The notes below the pieces were generated by a model that was not told where the DNA came from, ran no database searches, and saw nothing but the letters and a program-made list of their open reading frames with translations. DNA of 64,000 nt from DATBGZ01 sp036557785. Its GTDB lineage: Bacteria; Actinomycetota; Actinomycetes; Mycobacteriales; Micromonosporaceae. Numbering within the stretch: the stretch's first letter is position 1; each line of letters begins with the position of its first letter. Both the position numbers and the translations under genes were made by a program. This document shows positions 1 to 7,398 of the stretch, in pieces. Location of the stretch: assembly GCA_036557785.1 (NCBI GenBank), contig DATBGZ010000088.1, positions 93,093 through 157,092 on the forward strand, given 5' to 3'.

Positions 1-386
1 ACCGGTTCGTGCGCACCCTGCCCGACGGGTACGACACGCTCCTCGACGAGGAGGCTTCGAACCTCTCCGCGGGGGAGAAGCAGTTGATCACGATCGCGCG
101 GGCGTTCCTCGCCGACCCGACGATCCTGGTGCTGGACGAGGCGACGAGTTCGGTCGACACCCGTACCGAGGTCCTGATCCAGAAGGCGATGAGCTCTCTG
201 CGGTCGGGGCGCACCTCGTTCGTCATCGCGCACCGGCTCTCCACGGTCCGCGATGCTGACGTGATCCTGGTGATGGAGGACGGACAGATCGTCGAGCAGG
301 GCACGCACGCGCAGCTCATCGAGGCCGGCGGTGCCTATGCGCGGCTGTACCGCGCCCAGTTCGCCGCCGCCGTCGAAGTGTCCTGA
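1..386 (+). CDS. ABC exporter, C-terminal nucleotide-binding end (5' truncated by window)
   Basis: This is the last ~128 codons of an ABC protein, read in the frame starting at base 3; the 5' part lies outside the window. Visible motifs are the signature LSAGE, Walker B 'ILVLDEATSSVD' and the H-loop 'IAHRLSTV', followed by the usual EQGTH tail. The fused-exporter style (D-loop SSVD, 'VEQGTHAQLIEAGGAYARLY' ending) is typical of MsbA/multidrug-type half-transporters in which a membrane domain precedes the ATPase. The stop codon is immediately followed by the start codon of the methyltransferase gene, so the two are probably co-transcribed and coupled. The substrate cannot be inferred from this fragment. 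Confidence 0.9.
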   Translation, partial: RFVRTLPDGYDTLLDEEASNLSAGEKQLITIARAFLADPTILVLDEATSSVDTRTEVLIQKAMSSLRSGRTSFVIAHRLSTVRDADVILVMEDGQIVEQGTHAQLIEAGGAYARLYRAQFAAAVEVS

Positions 387-1004
387 ATGGACGCACGGCT
401 ACGCGCGCTCGCGGAGGCGGCGCCGGGGTTCATGCCGGCCGACGAGGGGCTCGCCCTGCACGCGGCGGCGCTGACCGGCGCGCGCCTCGGGCCCCTGCTG
501 GAGATCGGGACGTACTGCGGCAAGTCGACGCTCTACCTCGCCGCCGCGGCGCGGGAGCACGGCACGGTGGTCGTCACCGTGGACCACCACCGGGGCTCGG
601 AGGAGAACCAGCCCGGGTGGGAGTACCACGATCCGTCCCTTGTGGATCCATACGTTGGGCGAATCGACACGCTGCCGGTGCTCCGGCACACCCTGCATGA
701 TGCCGGCGTCGAGGACATCGTCATCCCCATCGTGGGCGAGTCCGGTCGGGTCGCCGGCCTGTGGGCGACACCGGTCGGCCTGCTGTTCATCGACGGCGGC
801 CACACCGAGCAGGCGGCCCAGCGCGACTATGAGTGCTGGGCCGGCACGGTTGTGGCGGGCGGTGTGCTCGCCATCCACGACGTGTTTCCCGATCCGGCCA
901 ATGGCGGTCAGGCGCCCTACCACGTCTACCTCAGGGCCGTCCACAGTGGGCAGTTCATCGAAGAGTCGGTGACCGGGTCATTGCGCGTGCTGCGCCGCGG
1001 CTAG
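387..1004 (+). CDS. Class I SAM-dependent methyltransferase (Methyltransf_24-like)
   Basis: 205 aa. The SAM-binding motif I appears as 'LLEIGTYCGKSTLYLA' near residue 38, with an acidic post-II region 'VVTVDHHRG' and a late 'LLFIDGGHTEQAAQRD' typical of the Methyltransf_24 family; 'LAIHDVFPD' follows. The ATG directly abuts the TGA of the upstream ABC exporter, so it is likely translationally coupled. It converges on the TIR-WD40 gene with only 8 bp between stops. Its substrate is unknown. Because the opposite strand carries a second methyltransferase with a glycosyltransferase, it may modify the same glycan or lipid (inference). Confidence 0.85.
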   Translation: MDARLRALAEAAPGFMPADEGLALHAAALTGARLGPLLEIGTYCGKSTLYLAAAAREHGTVVVTVDHHRGSEENQPGWEYHDPSLVDPYVGRIDTLPVLRHTLHDAGVEDIVIPIVGESGRVAGLWATPVGLLFIDGGHTEQAAQRDYECWAGTVVAGGVLAIHDVFPDPANGGQAPYHVYLRAVHSGQFIEESVTGSLRVLRRG

Positions 1005-1012
1005 CACGGGCG

Positions 1013-4000
1013 TCACGGGCAGGTCTGCACGTACGGGGTGTCGGGCGCGTGTGCGTTCCACTCGTCCTTGGTGAGCCCGCCCGCGAGCCGGCAGGCCAGG
1101 GCGGTGGGGTCCGGGACGATCTCGCCGAGGCGGCCGGCAGACCACAGGTCGACGGTCGCGTCGAAGGCACCGGTGACGAACCAGTTCCCGTCCGGGCTGA
1201 AGGCCACGGCCTCGATGCTGTCGGCATGCGGATGCGCCGAGAAGGCGAGCGTCGGGTTCGTGCGCTGCACGATGTCCCAGATGTCGAGTGTTCCGTCGAG
1301 GTTGCCGACGGCGAGCAGGTCGCCGTCCGGGTCCAGCCGTGCGGCCCGGACGGGCGGGGTCTGCGTCGGGGTCCGGGCCAAAGGCAGCGCCGCGGACTGG
1401 TTCTGGAGATCCCAGAGCTGAATCGACAACGAACCAGGGCTCACGAGAACCTGGTTGTCCGGCGTGAACATCGATCCCGGGGTGGGGCTGACGAACCCGG
1501 TGTCGAGCATCGCCGGCTTGTCTGGGTTGCGCATGTCCCAGATCGCGTCGGCCAGGGCGAGCAGTGAGCCGTCCGGACTGAACTGCGCCGGGCCCATGGT
1601 TCCTCCCACCAGGCCCGTCTGTTTCGCCGAGGCGAGGCTCTTGGGCGTCTTCGGGTCGCTGACGTTCCAGATGCTCGACCAGCCGTCTCCGAAGACGACG
1701 GCGCCGACCGCCGCGAGAATCGGCTGGCTGGGGTGGAAGCCGACGGCGTAGACCGGCGAGGGCGTGGTCGTGTCCACGATCGCCCGGGGGTGCCTGGCGT
1801 CGGTGACGTCCCAGAGCGTGATCCGCCCCTGAGCGTGGAGGTTGTCGATGTTAGTACCGATCCAGCCGCCGGTCGCGAGCAGTTTTCCGTCGGAGCTGAA
1901 CGCGACCGTCTCCACGCCGCCGGGGACGTCCGTCAGCGTGCTCAGGGACACCGGCCGGCTGGGATCGGTCACGTCCCAGAGCTCCACCGTTCCTGTCTTT
2001 GAGAACGCGACACCCGCCGTCGCGACCGCGATGCGGTCCCCCGCTGGGCTGATGGCGACCCCGTTCACGCCGAACTTCGCTGTCACCGTGGACAGGACCA
2101 CCGGCTCGTTGCCGCCCACTCGCCAGCGCGACAGCGTCGCGTTCGTGTCCACTGTGGTCACTGTTGAGCCGTCCGAGCTGAAGCCGGCGGCCACGACGGA
2201 GTTCTTCGCGCCCCGCAGCGTGGTGAGATTGGCGGGCTTCTCGGGATCGCTCACGTTCCATAGGGTCGTCGTCTTGTCGAGGCTTGTGCCGGCGATCGTG
2301 CGCCCGTCCCGGCTGAACGCGACGCTCTCGAGCTGCAGGAGGGGTCCGGCGAGGTCGGGCAGCCGGTGCGGATGGCCCGGGTCGCTCAGGTCGTAGAGGC
2401 GCACGATGTCGCGGTACGGCAGCGCGAGCAGGGGTCTGGTCGGGCTGAGCGCCACCTCGCTGGTAGCCAGGCCGATCCGTACTCTCTTCCTCGGGTTGGA
2501 CCGGTCGCCCACGTCCCAGACGGTCGCACCAGACGACGTGGTGTCACCGGTCCCGGTATCGATGCTGACCTGACCGGTCGCGGTGACGAGGGTGTCGTTG
2601 TCCGGTGAGAACGCGAGGCCGCCAGCGTCATAGACGCCGGTCATCTTGCTGAGGCTTCGCGGATGTGTGGGATCGGCGATGTCCCACAGCCCGAGCCATC
2701 CGTCGCGCTCGAGCGTCGTGATTGGTCCACCCACGAGGGCCAGCGTGCGCCGGTTCGGGCTGACGGCGGCTGCACGGACCGTATCGAGGCCCGAGAGGGT
2801 CGCCAGGCGCTTGGGCGCGGTCAGGTCGGCGATGTCCCACAGGATGGCGCTGGTCTGGTCTGTGGTCACGAGCAGCTTCCCGTCCGAGCTGAACGTGGCC
2901 GTGACACTGACGCCGGTGTGGCCGGTCAGCTTCGAGGCCCGGGTGGGGTGTCGTGGGTCAGCGATGTCCCAGACGATCAGGTCGGCGGGCTCCGAAGCCT
3001 TGTCGGCGTTCGGCGGGGACGGCGGCCGCTCGGAGATCGGTACGTCGGTCACGAGCGCGACGCCGCCGGGGCCAACCGTCGCCACCTCGAGGCCACCCGG
3101 ATGGTCACCGCCGTCGAGGTCGGCACCGCCATCGAAGTGGGTCTGTTCCAGCGTGTTCACGAGGTCCGCGTGCGCCGTGGGGTTGGGACTGACCGCCAAG
3201 GCAGCGAGGCTGAGCCGCAACGACAACTGTGGATCGGTGTCGCGGTAGAGCAGGGCCTCGGCCTGCAGGGCCCGACCGGTCGCCAGCCGCTGGGCCGCCT
3301 GTGCCACCGCCCGCTGGTGGTTCGCGACGCGGCTCTGGACGTTCGCGACGACGCCCAGGCTGCAGGAGAGCACGGTCAGCACCGCGAGCACGCTCGCCGC
3401 CGACCAGGCCAGCCGCCGCGCGCGGCGGAACGTACGCAGATCCTCGCCGAGCAGATCGTCCTTGGACTTGTGGCGCACGGTCGCCGCCACCGATGCCACG
3501 GCGTCGCGGAACAAGGGGTAGCGCAAGGAGAGTTGCACCGCACTGCGTGCCCACCGCAGATCGACCCAGAGCGGCTCGTTGGTGAAGACGCCGGAGAGCA
3601 CGCGGGGCAGTGCCGTGGTCCGGGCCCAGTCGAAGTCGCGTCCGGCGGCGTTCCAGGCGATCTCGCCATCGGTCAAGACGATGAGGATCGGCCGGTCGGG
3701 GCGCAGGTTGCGCGTGCCGGGCGGCCAGTGGTTGGCCTGCAGCCACGCCTCGACCTCCTTGGCCACCCAGGGCGAGGCGGCCGCACCCTGCGACGCCAGC
3801 AGGATGAAAGCGCCGGAACGCACCAGCGCCTCGTGAACCGTCGCAAACAGATCCGGGTTGGCGTGCAGGTTCGACTTGTCGTGGAAGACGTTCATCGCGC
3901 GCCGACGCCACCACGGCTTGGCGAGCTTCTGCAGCCCGTCACGCAGCGCCGGGGCCAGGCGGTTGTCCGCGCCATGGCTGTAGGAGATGAACGCGTCGTA

Positions 4001-4057
4001 CGTCGGTCGGGGTCGAAAGGGGAGGGGGACCTGGTAGACGCCGCCAGCGGGGAGCAC
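1013..4057 (-). CDS. TIR domain - transmembrane helix - WD40 double-propeller protein
   Basis: About 1014 aa from the GTG at 4057, which has an AGGGTG-like ribosome site upstream; longer readings run into the preceding gene and lack similarity. Residues ~18-140 form a TIR domain ('YDAFISYSH', 'VFHDKSNL', 'FILLASQGAAASPWVAKE'), with a WxxxE motif ending at about E101, where TIR NADases carry the catalytic Glu. One hydrophobic helix follows at ~216-239, then an Ala/Gln/Arg-rich linker of the kind found before WD40 arrays in signalling NTPase proteins. The rest is about 13-14 WD40 blades (recurring 'LWDVxDPxxP ... VAFSPDG'), enough for two seven-bladed propellers. Expected topology is one membrane anchor separating TIR from the sensor propellers. 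Bacterial TIR proteins commonly hydrolyse or cyclise NAD in defence or cell death; that role here is inference. The gene starts 49 bp after the toroid-protein gene. Confidence 0.88.
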   Translation of the reverse strand: MLPAGGVYQVPLPFRPRPTYDAFISYSHGADNRLAPALRDGLQKLAKPWWRRRAMNVFHDKSNLHANPDLFATVHEALVRSGAFILLASQGAAASPWVAKEVEAWLQANHWPPGTRNLRPDRPILIVLTDGEIAWNAAGRDFDWARTTALPRVLSGVFTNEPLWVDLRWARSAVQLSLRYPLFRDAVASVAATVRHKSKDDLLGEDLRTFRRARRLAWSAASVLAVLTVLSCSLGVVANVQSRVANHQRAVAQAAQRLATGRALQAEALLYRDTDPQLSLRLSLAALAVSPNPTAHADLVNTLEQTHFDGGADLDGGDHPGGLEVATVGPGGVALVTDVPISERPPSPPNADKASEPADLIVWDIADPRHPTRASKLTGHTGVSVTATFSSDGKLLVTTDQTSAILWDIADLTAPKRLATLSGLDTVRAAAVSPNRRTLALVGGPITTLERDGWLGLWDIADPTHPRSLSKMTGVYDAGGLAFSPDNDTLVTATGQVSIDTGTGDTTSSGATVWDVGDRSNPRKRVRIGLATSEVALSPTRPLLALPYRDIVRLYDLSDPGHPHRLPDLAGPLLQLESVAFSRDGRTIAGTSLDKTTTLWNVSDPEKPANLTTLRGAKNSVVAAGFSSDGSTVTTVDTNATLSRWRVGGNEPVVLSTVTAKFGVNGVAISPAGDRIAVATAGVAFSKTGTVELWDVTDPSRPVSLSTLTDVPGGVETVAFSSDGKLLATGGWIGTNIDNLHAQGRITLWDVTDARHPRAIVDTTTPSPVYAVGFHPSQPILAAVGAVVFGDGWSSIWNVSDPKTPKSLASAKQTGLVGGTMGPAQFSPDGSLLALADAIWDMRNPDKPAMLDTGFVSPTPGSMFTPDNQVLVSPGSLSIQLWDLQNQSAALPLARTPTQTPPVRAARLDPDGDLLAVGNLDGTLDIWDIVQRTNPTLAFSAHPHADSIEAVAFSPDGNWFVTGAFDATVDLWSAGRLGEIVPDPTALACRLAGGLTKDEWNAHAPDTPYVQTCP

Positions 4058-4106
4058 GGATCGACACCCTAACAGCCGGCACGGTCGTCGGGGTGCCCGC
4101 GAAACC

Positions 4107-5180
4107 TCAGGCGGGACGCAGGTCGGAGCAGGCGTCGCAGGCGGTGCTCGTCTCGTCCGGACCGACGGGCAGTGCCGCACCACCGAAGACGTAGGTCGTG
4201 GCCGGCTCACCGGCGAACATGGCGGAGGCGAGCAGCACCGCCGCCGCCGTCCACGTGCTGTGCTCGGCGGGCCAGAAGACGTTGTCCGGGAAGACGAAGC
4301 CGGTCCAGTACGAACCGTCGTCGTGACGCGTGTGCTGCATGTCGGCGAAGAGCGTGATCGCGCGGTCGCGATCGCCGAGGGCCGCCAACGCCACCGCCAG
4401 CTCGCAGGTCTCGGCCCCGGTGATCCAGGGGCGGTCGCTCACGCAGCGCACGCCGAGCCCGGGCACCACGAACGTTGCCCAACCCTCGTCGATGCGTTGC
4501 GCTCCTGCTGGGCCCCGCACCGCGCCGCCGAGCACCGGGTAGTACCAGTCCATGGAGTAGCGCTCGCGTGGCGAGAAGCGCTCGGGATGGGCGGCGACGG
4601 CGTGGCCGAGCATCGCCGCCGCGAGTTCCCAGTCGGGCTGCGGCTCGTCGCGGCGCCGGGCGAGATCGAGCGCGCAGCGCAGGCTGTGGAACATGCTCGA
4701 GCAGCCGGTGAGCAGGGCGTCGGTGCCCGGCGCGCCGGTGGCGTCCACCTCCCAGGTGATCTCGCCGCCGCTGCGCTGCAGACGCAGCACGAACTCCATC
4801 GCCGCGGCCACCGTGGGCCAAGCGCGGTCGAGGTATGCGGGGTCGCCGGTCGTGAGCGTGTGGTGCAGCACTCCGACCGCGAGATAGGCGGCGTGGTTGG
4901 ACTCCCGGCCGCGATCATCCGGCTGCGGCCCAGGCCCGCGGTACGAGCGGTACCACGAGCCGTCGGGGTTCTGCGTGGCGCGCAGCCAGTCGTACGCGGC
5001 CCGTGCCTGGTCGTGCCGGCCGGCCACATCGAGGGCCATCGCGGCCTCGACATGATTCCACGCATCGACCTGTCCACCGGGGAACCACGGGATCGCCCCG
5101 CTGGGCAGTTGCACGGACGCGATCGCGGCCGCGGTCTGTTCGATCGCCGCCTGGGACAGTCCACTATGCAGACTCGTCAT
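4107..5180 (-). CDS. Prenyltransferase/terpenoid-cyclase-like alpha-toroid protein
   Basis: 357 aa. The ATG at 5180 overlaps the upstream methyltransferase stop by 4 bp (ATGA), which fixes this start against a longer reading. The protein has repeated helix-hairpin units with 'QLPSGAIPWFPGG', 'WLRATQNPDGSWY', 'HDDGSYWTGFVFPD' and 'AEHSTWTAAAVLLA', the (alpha/alpha) toroid pattern shared by prenyltransferase/squalene-cyclase repeats and six-hairpin glycosidases. No DxDD cyclase motif is visible, so terpene cyclisation is doubtful and a carbohydrate-acting or binding role is equally possible. A Cys pair near the C terminus ('ACDAC') may bind metal. It sits in a run with a GT4 glycosyltransferase and a methyltransferase. 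Confidence 0.75.
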   Translation of the reverse strand: MTSLHSGLSQAAIEQTAAAIASVQLPSGAIPWFPGGQVDAWNHVEAAMALDVAGRHDQARAAYDWLRATQNPDGSWYRSYRGPGPQPDDRGRESNHAAYLAVGVLHHTLTTGDPAYLDRAWPTVAAAMEFVLRLQRSGGEITWEVDATGAPGTDALLTGCSSMFHSLRCALDLARRRDEPQPDWELAAAMLGHAVAAHPERFSPRERYSMDWYYPVLGGAVRGPAGAQRIDEGWATFVVPGLGVRCVSDRPWITGAETCELAVALAALGDRDRAITLFADMQHTRHDDGSYWTGFVFPDNVFWPAEHSTWTAAAVLLASAMFAGEPATTYVFGGAALPVGPDETSTACDACSDLRPA

Positions 5181-5890
5181 GCGGGCTTGACCAGATAGAG
5201 GACGAGGCTCTTGCCGAGCACCGGGTTGAGCAGCCGTTCGGTCCGTCGGGTCCACCATGGTGCGGCCATGATGTCGTGCACGAGCATCCGGTGGTAGAGC
5301 CGTACGGGCAGCACCCCGTCCTTGTCGAGGCCGACCACGCATTTGAGCCACCAGTAGGGCGAGTGCAGGGCGTGGGCATGGTGGCTGCCGACGTCGACGA
5401 GACCCGCCGAGCGCAGGCGATCGAGCAGTTGCCGCCGCCGGTAGATGCGCACGTGGCCGCCCTCGACCTCGTGATAGGCGTCGGAGAGTGCCCAGCAGAT
5501 GTGCTCGGGCCACCAGCGCGGCACGGTGACGGCCAGGCGTCCGCCGGGGCGCAGCACCCGCACGGCCTCGGCCATGACCACGCGGTCGTCCGGGATGTGT
5601 TCGAGGATCTCCGACGCGATCACGACGTCGAATGCGTCGTCAGGAAACGGTAGGCGGTAGGCGTTCGCCCGCACGGCCAGCGCGTCGGCCGACGGGGGCG
5701 CCTCGCCCGTCCCGCGCATCGCCCCGAACATCGTCACGACCCCGGTGAGGTCCATCGGGTTGAGGTCCAGCGCGACGACCCGCGCCCCTCGGCGATAGCA
5801 CTCGAAGGCATGGCGACCCGCGCCCGCGCCGAGGTCCAGTACCCGCTCGCCGGGCGAGACCGGCAGCCGCCGGAAGTCGACCGTGAGCAC
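5177..5890 (-). CDS. Class I SAM-dependent methyltransferase (Methyltransf_11)
   Basis: 237 aa from a GTG at 5890, 2 bp after the glycosyltransferase stop. SAM motif I is 'VLDLGAGAGRHAFE' (~19-32); the acidic strand-2 end is 'VVALDLNPMDL'; then 'DVVIASEILEHI' and 'EAVRVLRPGGRLAVTVPRWW' as motifs II/III. The C-terminal half is rich in Trp and His ('YWWLKCVVG'), suggesting a hydrophobic or membrane-proximal substrate. Its 4-bp overlap with the toroid-protein gene indicates tight coupling. The methyl acceptor is probably a lipid, quinone-like molecule or sugar made with the neighbouring GT4 enzyme (inference). Confidence 0.85.
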   Translation of the reverse strand: MLTVDFRRLPVSPGERVLDLGAGAGRHAFECYRRGARVVALDLNPMDLTGVVTMFGAMRGTGEAPPSADALAVRANAYRLPFPDDAFDVVIASEILEHIPDDRVVMAEAVRVLRPGGRLAVTVPRWWPEHICWALSDAYHEVEGGHVRIYRRRQLLDRLRSAGLVDVGSHHAHALHSPYWWLKCVVGLDKDGVLPVRLYHRMLVHDIMAAPWWTRRTERLLNPVLGKSLVLYLVKPA

Positions 5891-5892
5891 GC

Positions 5893-7158
5893 TCAGCGCT
5901 CCGGTGGGACGGGCCGTGTTCCGTGCTCAGCGATGGCCCGCCGGTACACCTCGGCCGTACCGGCCGCCGCGACCCGCCAGGTGAAGCGCTCGACCACGCG
6001 GTCGCGTCCTGCGGCGCCGAGCCGCGCCCCGAGCGCCGGGTCATCGAGCACGCGACCGATCGCCGCCCCGAGCGCCTGCGGATCGCCCGGAGGCACGAGC
6101 AGCGCCGCCAGGCCGTCCGGCCCGACCACCTCCGGCAGCGCGCCACCCGTGGTCACGACCAGAGGCGTGGCGCAGCCCATCGCCTCGGCCGCCGGCAACG
6201 AGAAACCCTCGAAGAGCGACGGCACGACGGCGACGCACGCGCTGCGCAGGTGGTACACGAGCTCGTCGTCGCGGACGCGGCCGGTGAACCGCACGCAGCC
6301 CGCGAGCCCGTACCGATCGACGAGGTCGAGCACGGCACCGCCCTGCTTGGGCGAGCCGATCACCACCAGCTCCACGGGCCGTTCCGTGCGCACCTTGGCG
6401 ATCGCCTCAACGAGTACGGCCAACCCCTTCAGCGGCACATCGGCGCTGGCGGTCGTGACCACCTTGCCCGGGATCCGCGCCACGGACTCGTCCGGCGAGA
6501 AGACGTCGACGTCGGCGCCGATCGCGACGATGGTCTGGCGGTGCGGGGGAACGCCGAGGTGCTCGGTGATCTGGGCCGCCGACGCGAGCGAACAGGTGAT
6601 GACGTACGGCATGCGGCTGGCGACCCGCCGCTGCATCCGCGTGAAGCCGTACCACCGACGCAGCGAGATCCGCCTGGCGCCACGCGCGGCCGAGAGGTCG
6701 ATCCGACGGTCGACGTGGATCGGATGGTGCACGGTCGTCACCAGAGGGTGTGTGAGTCCGAGCATTCCGTAACCAAGGACCTGGTTGTCGTGCACCACGT
6801 CGAATCGATCGGCATTCGCGCGCAGCCAGCGGTGGACACGCAGCGAGTAGGTCAGCGGTTCGGGAAATCCCGCCGTCATCATCAGACCGACCTCAAGCAC
6901 GTCGATCCAGTCGCGGTACTCACGCAACCGCGGGATGCGGAACGGATCGGGCTCGCGGTAGAGATCGAGGCTCGGCAGTTCCACCAGGGTCACGCCCTCG
7001 TCGAGGACGGGATACGGCGGCCCCGACACCACCGTGACGTCGTGACCGAGTCGGCTGAGCTCGCGGCTGAGATGCCGAACGTAAATTCCCTGTCCGCCAC
7101 AGAACGGGTTTCCCCGGTAGGTCAGCAAGGCAACGCGCAACCCGGCACGGTCGGTCAC
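5893..7158 (-). CDS. Glycosyltransferase family 4
   Basis: 421 aa from a GTG at 7158 with a GGAGGG ribosome site upstream. The N-terminal Rossmann half opens with 'VALLTYRGNPFCGGQGIYVRHL' in which the donor-site glycine loop of GT4 enzymes is clear. The C-terminal half has 'VVTTASADVPLKGLAVLVEA' and the nucleotide-sugar clamp 'EGFSLPAAEAMG' (E-x7-E). It is a retaining GT-B enzyme, cytoplasmic or peripheral to the membrane. It is the first gene of a four-gene minus-strand run (GT4, methyltransferase, toroid protein, TIR-WD40). The donor and acceptor are unknown. Confidence 0.9.
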   Translation of the reverse strand: MTDRAGLRVALLTYRGNPFCGGQGIYVRHLSRELSRLGHDVTVVSGPPYPVLDEGVTLVELPSLDLYREPDPFRIPRLREYRDWIDVLEVGLMMTAGFPEPLTYSLRVHRWLRANADRFDVVHDNQVLGYGMLGLTHPLVTTVHHPIHVDRRIDLSAARGARRISLRRWYGFTRMQRRVASRMPYVITCSLASAAQITEHLGVPPHRQTIVAIGADVDVFSPDESVARIPGKVVTTASADVPLKGLAVLVEAIAKVRTERPVELVVIGSPKQGGAVLDLVDRYGLAGCVRFTGRVRDDELVYHLRSACVAVVPSLFEGFSLPAAEAMGCATPLVVTTGGALPEVVGPDGLAALLVPPGDPQALGAAIGRVLDDPALGARLGAAGRDRVVERFTWRVAAAGTAEVYRRAIAEHGTRPVPPER

Positions 7159-7398
7159 CCACGCCCTCCACTCACAAGACAGGACCGGTGAGCAGGCCGG
7201 CCATTACTCCTACTCCGCGGTAACTGTACGGGAACAGGAAACCAAGCCCGTTGGCTGTACGGCCGGGATTCGTGACGGTTCGTGATGCACCTCGCCTTTC
7301 GACTCCGTATCGGCTTGGTAACGGCGTCTGTACGCACAGACGTGCGGGATGCAACAGTGTGAGGACCTCACCCCCTTGTGCCCTGAGGAGGCATCTGT
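7159..7398. other. Divergent intergenic region
   Basis: 240 bp between the divergently transcribed GT4 gene and the peptide-transporter operon, so it must carry promoters for both. I see a strong AGGAGG ribosome site at its right edge but no convincing -35/-10 pair, palindrome or RNA element. Confidence 0.5.

Noticed and set aside
2663..4072. 469-codon open frame on + opposite the TIR-WD40 gene
   Set aside because: Arg/Gly/His-rich shadow of a GC-rich gene with no domain resemblance; the minus-strand protein has clear TIR and WD40 motifs.
4057..4210. N-terminal extension of the TIR-WD40 protein to 4210
   Set aside because: The extension overlaps the end of the toroid-protein gene and is Arg/Pro-rich without similarity; GTG 4057 with an AGGGTG-like site is better.
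5181..5513. N-terminal extension of the toroid protein to 5513
   Set aside because: The added residues are low-complexity and lie inside the methyltransferase gene; the ATGA overlap at 5177-5180 gives the natural start.
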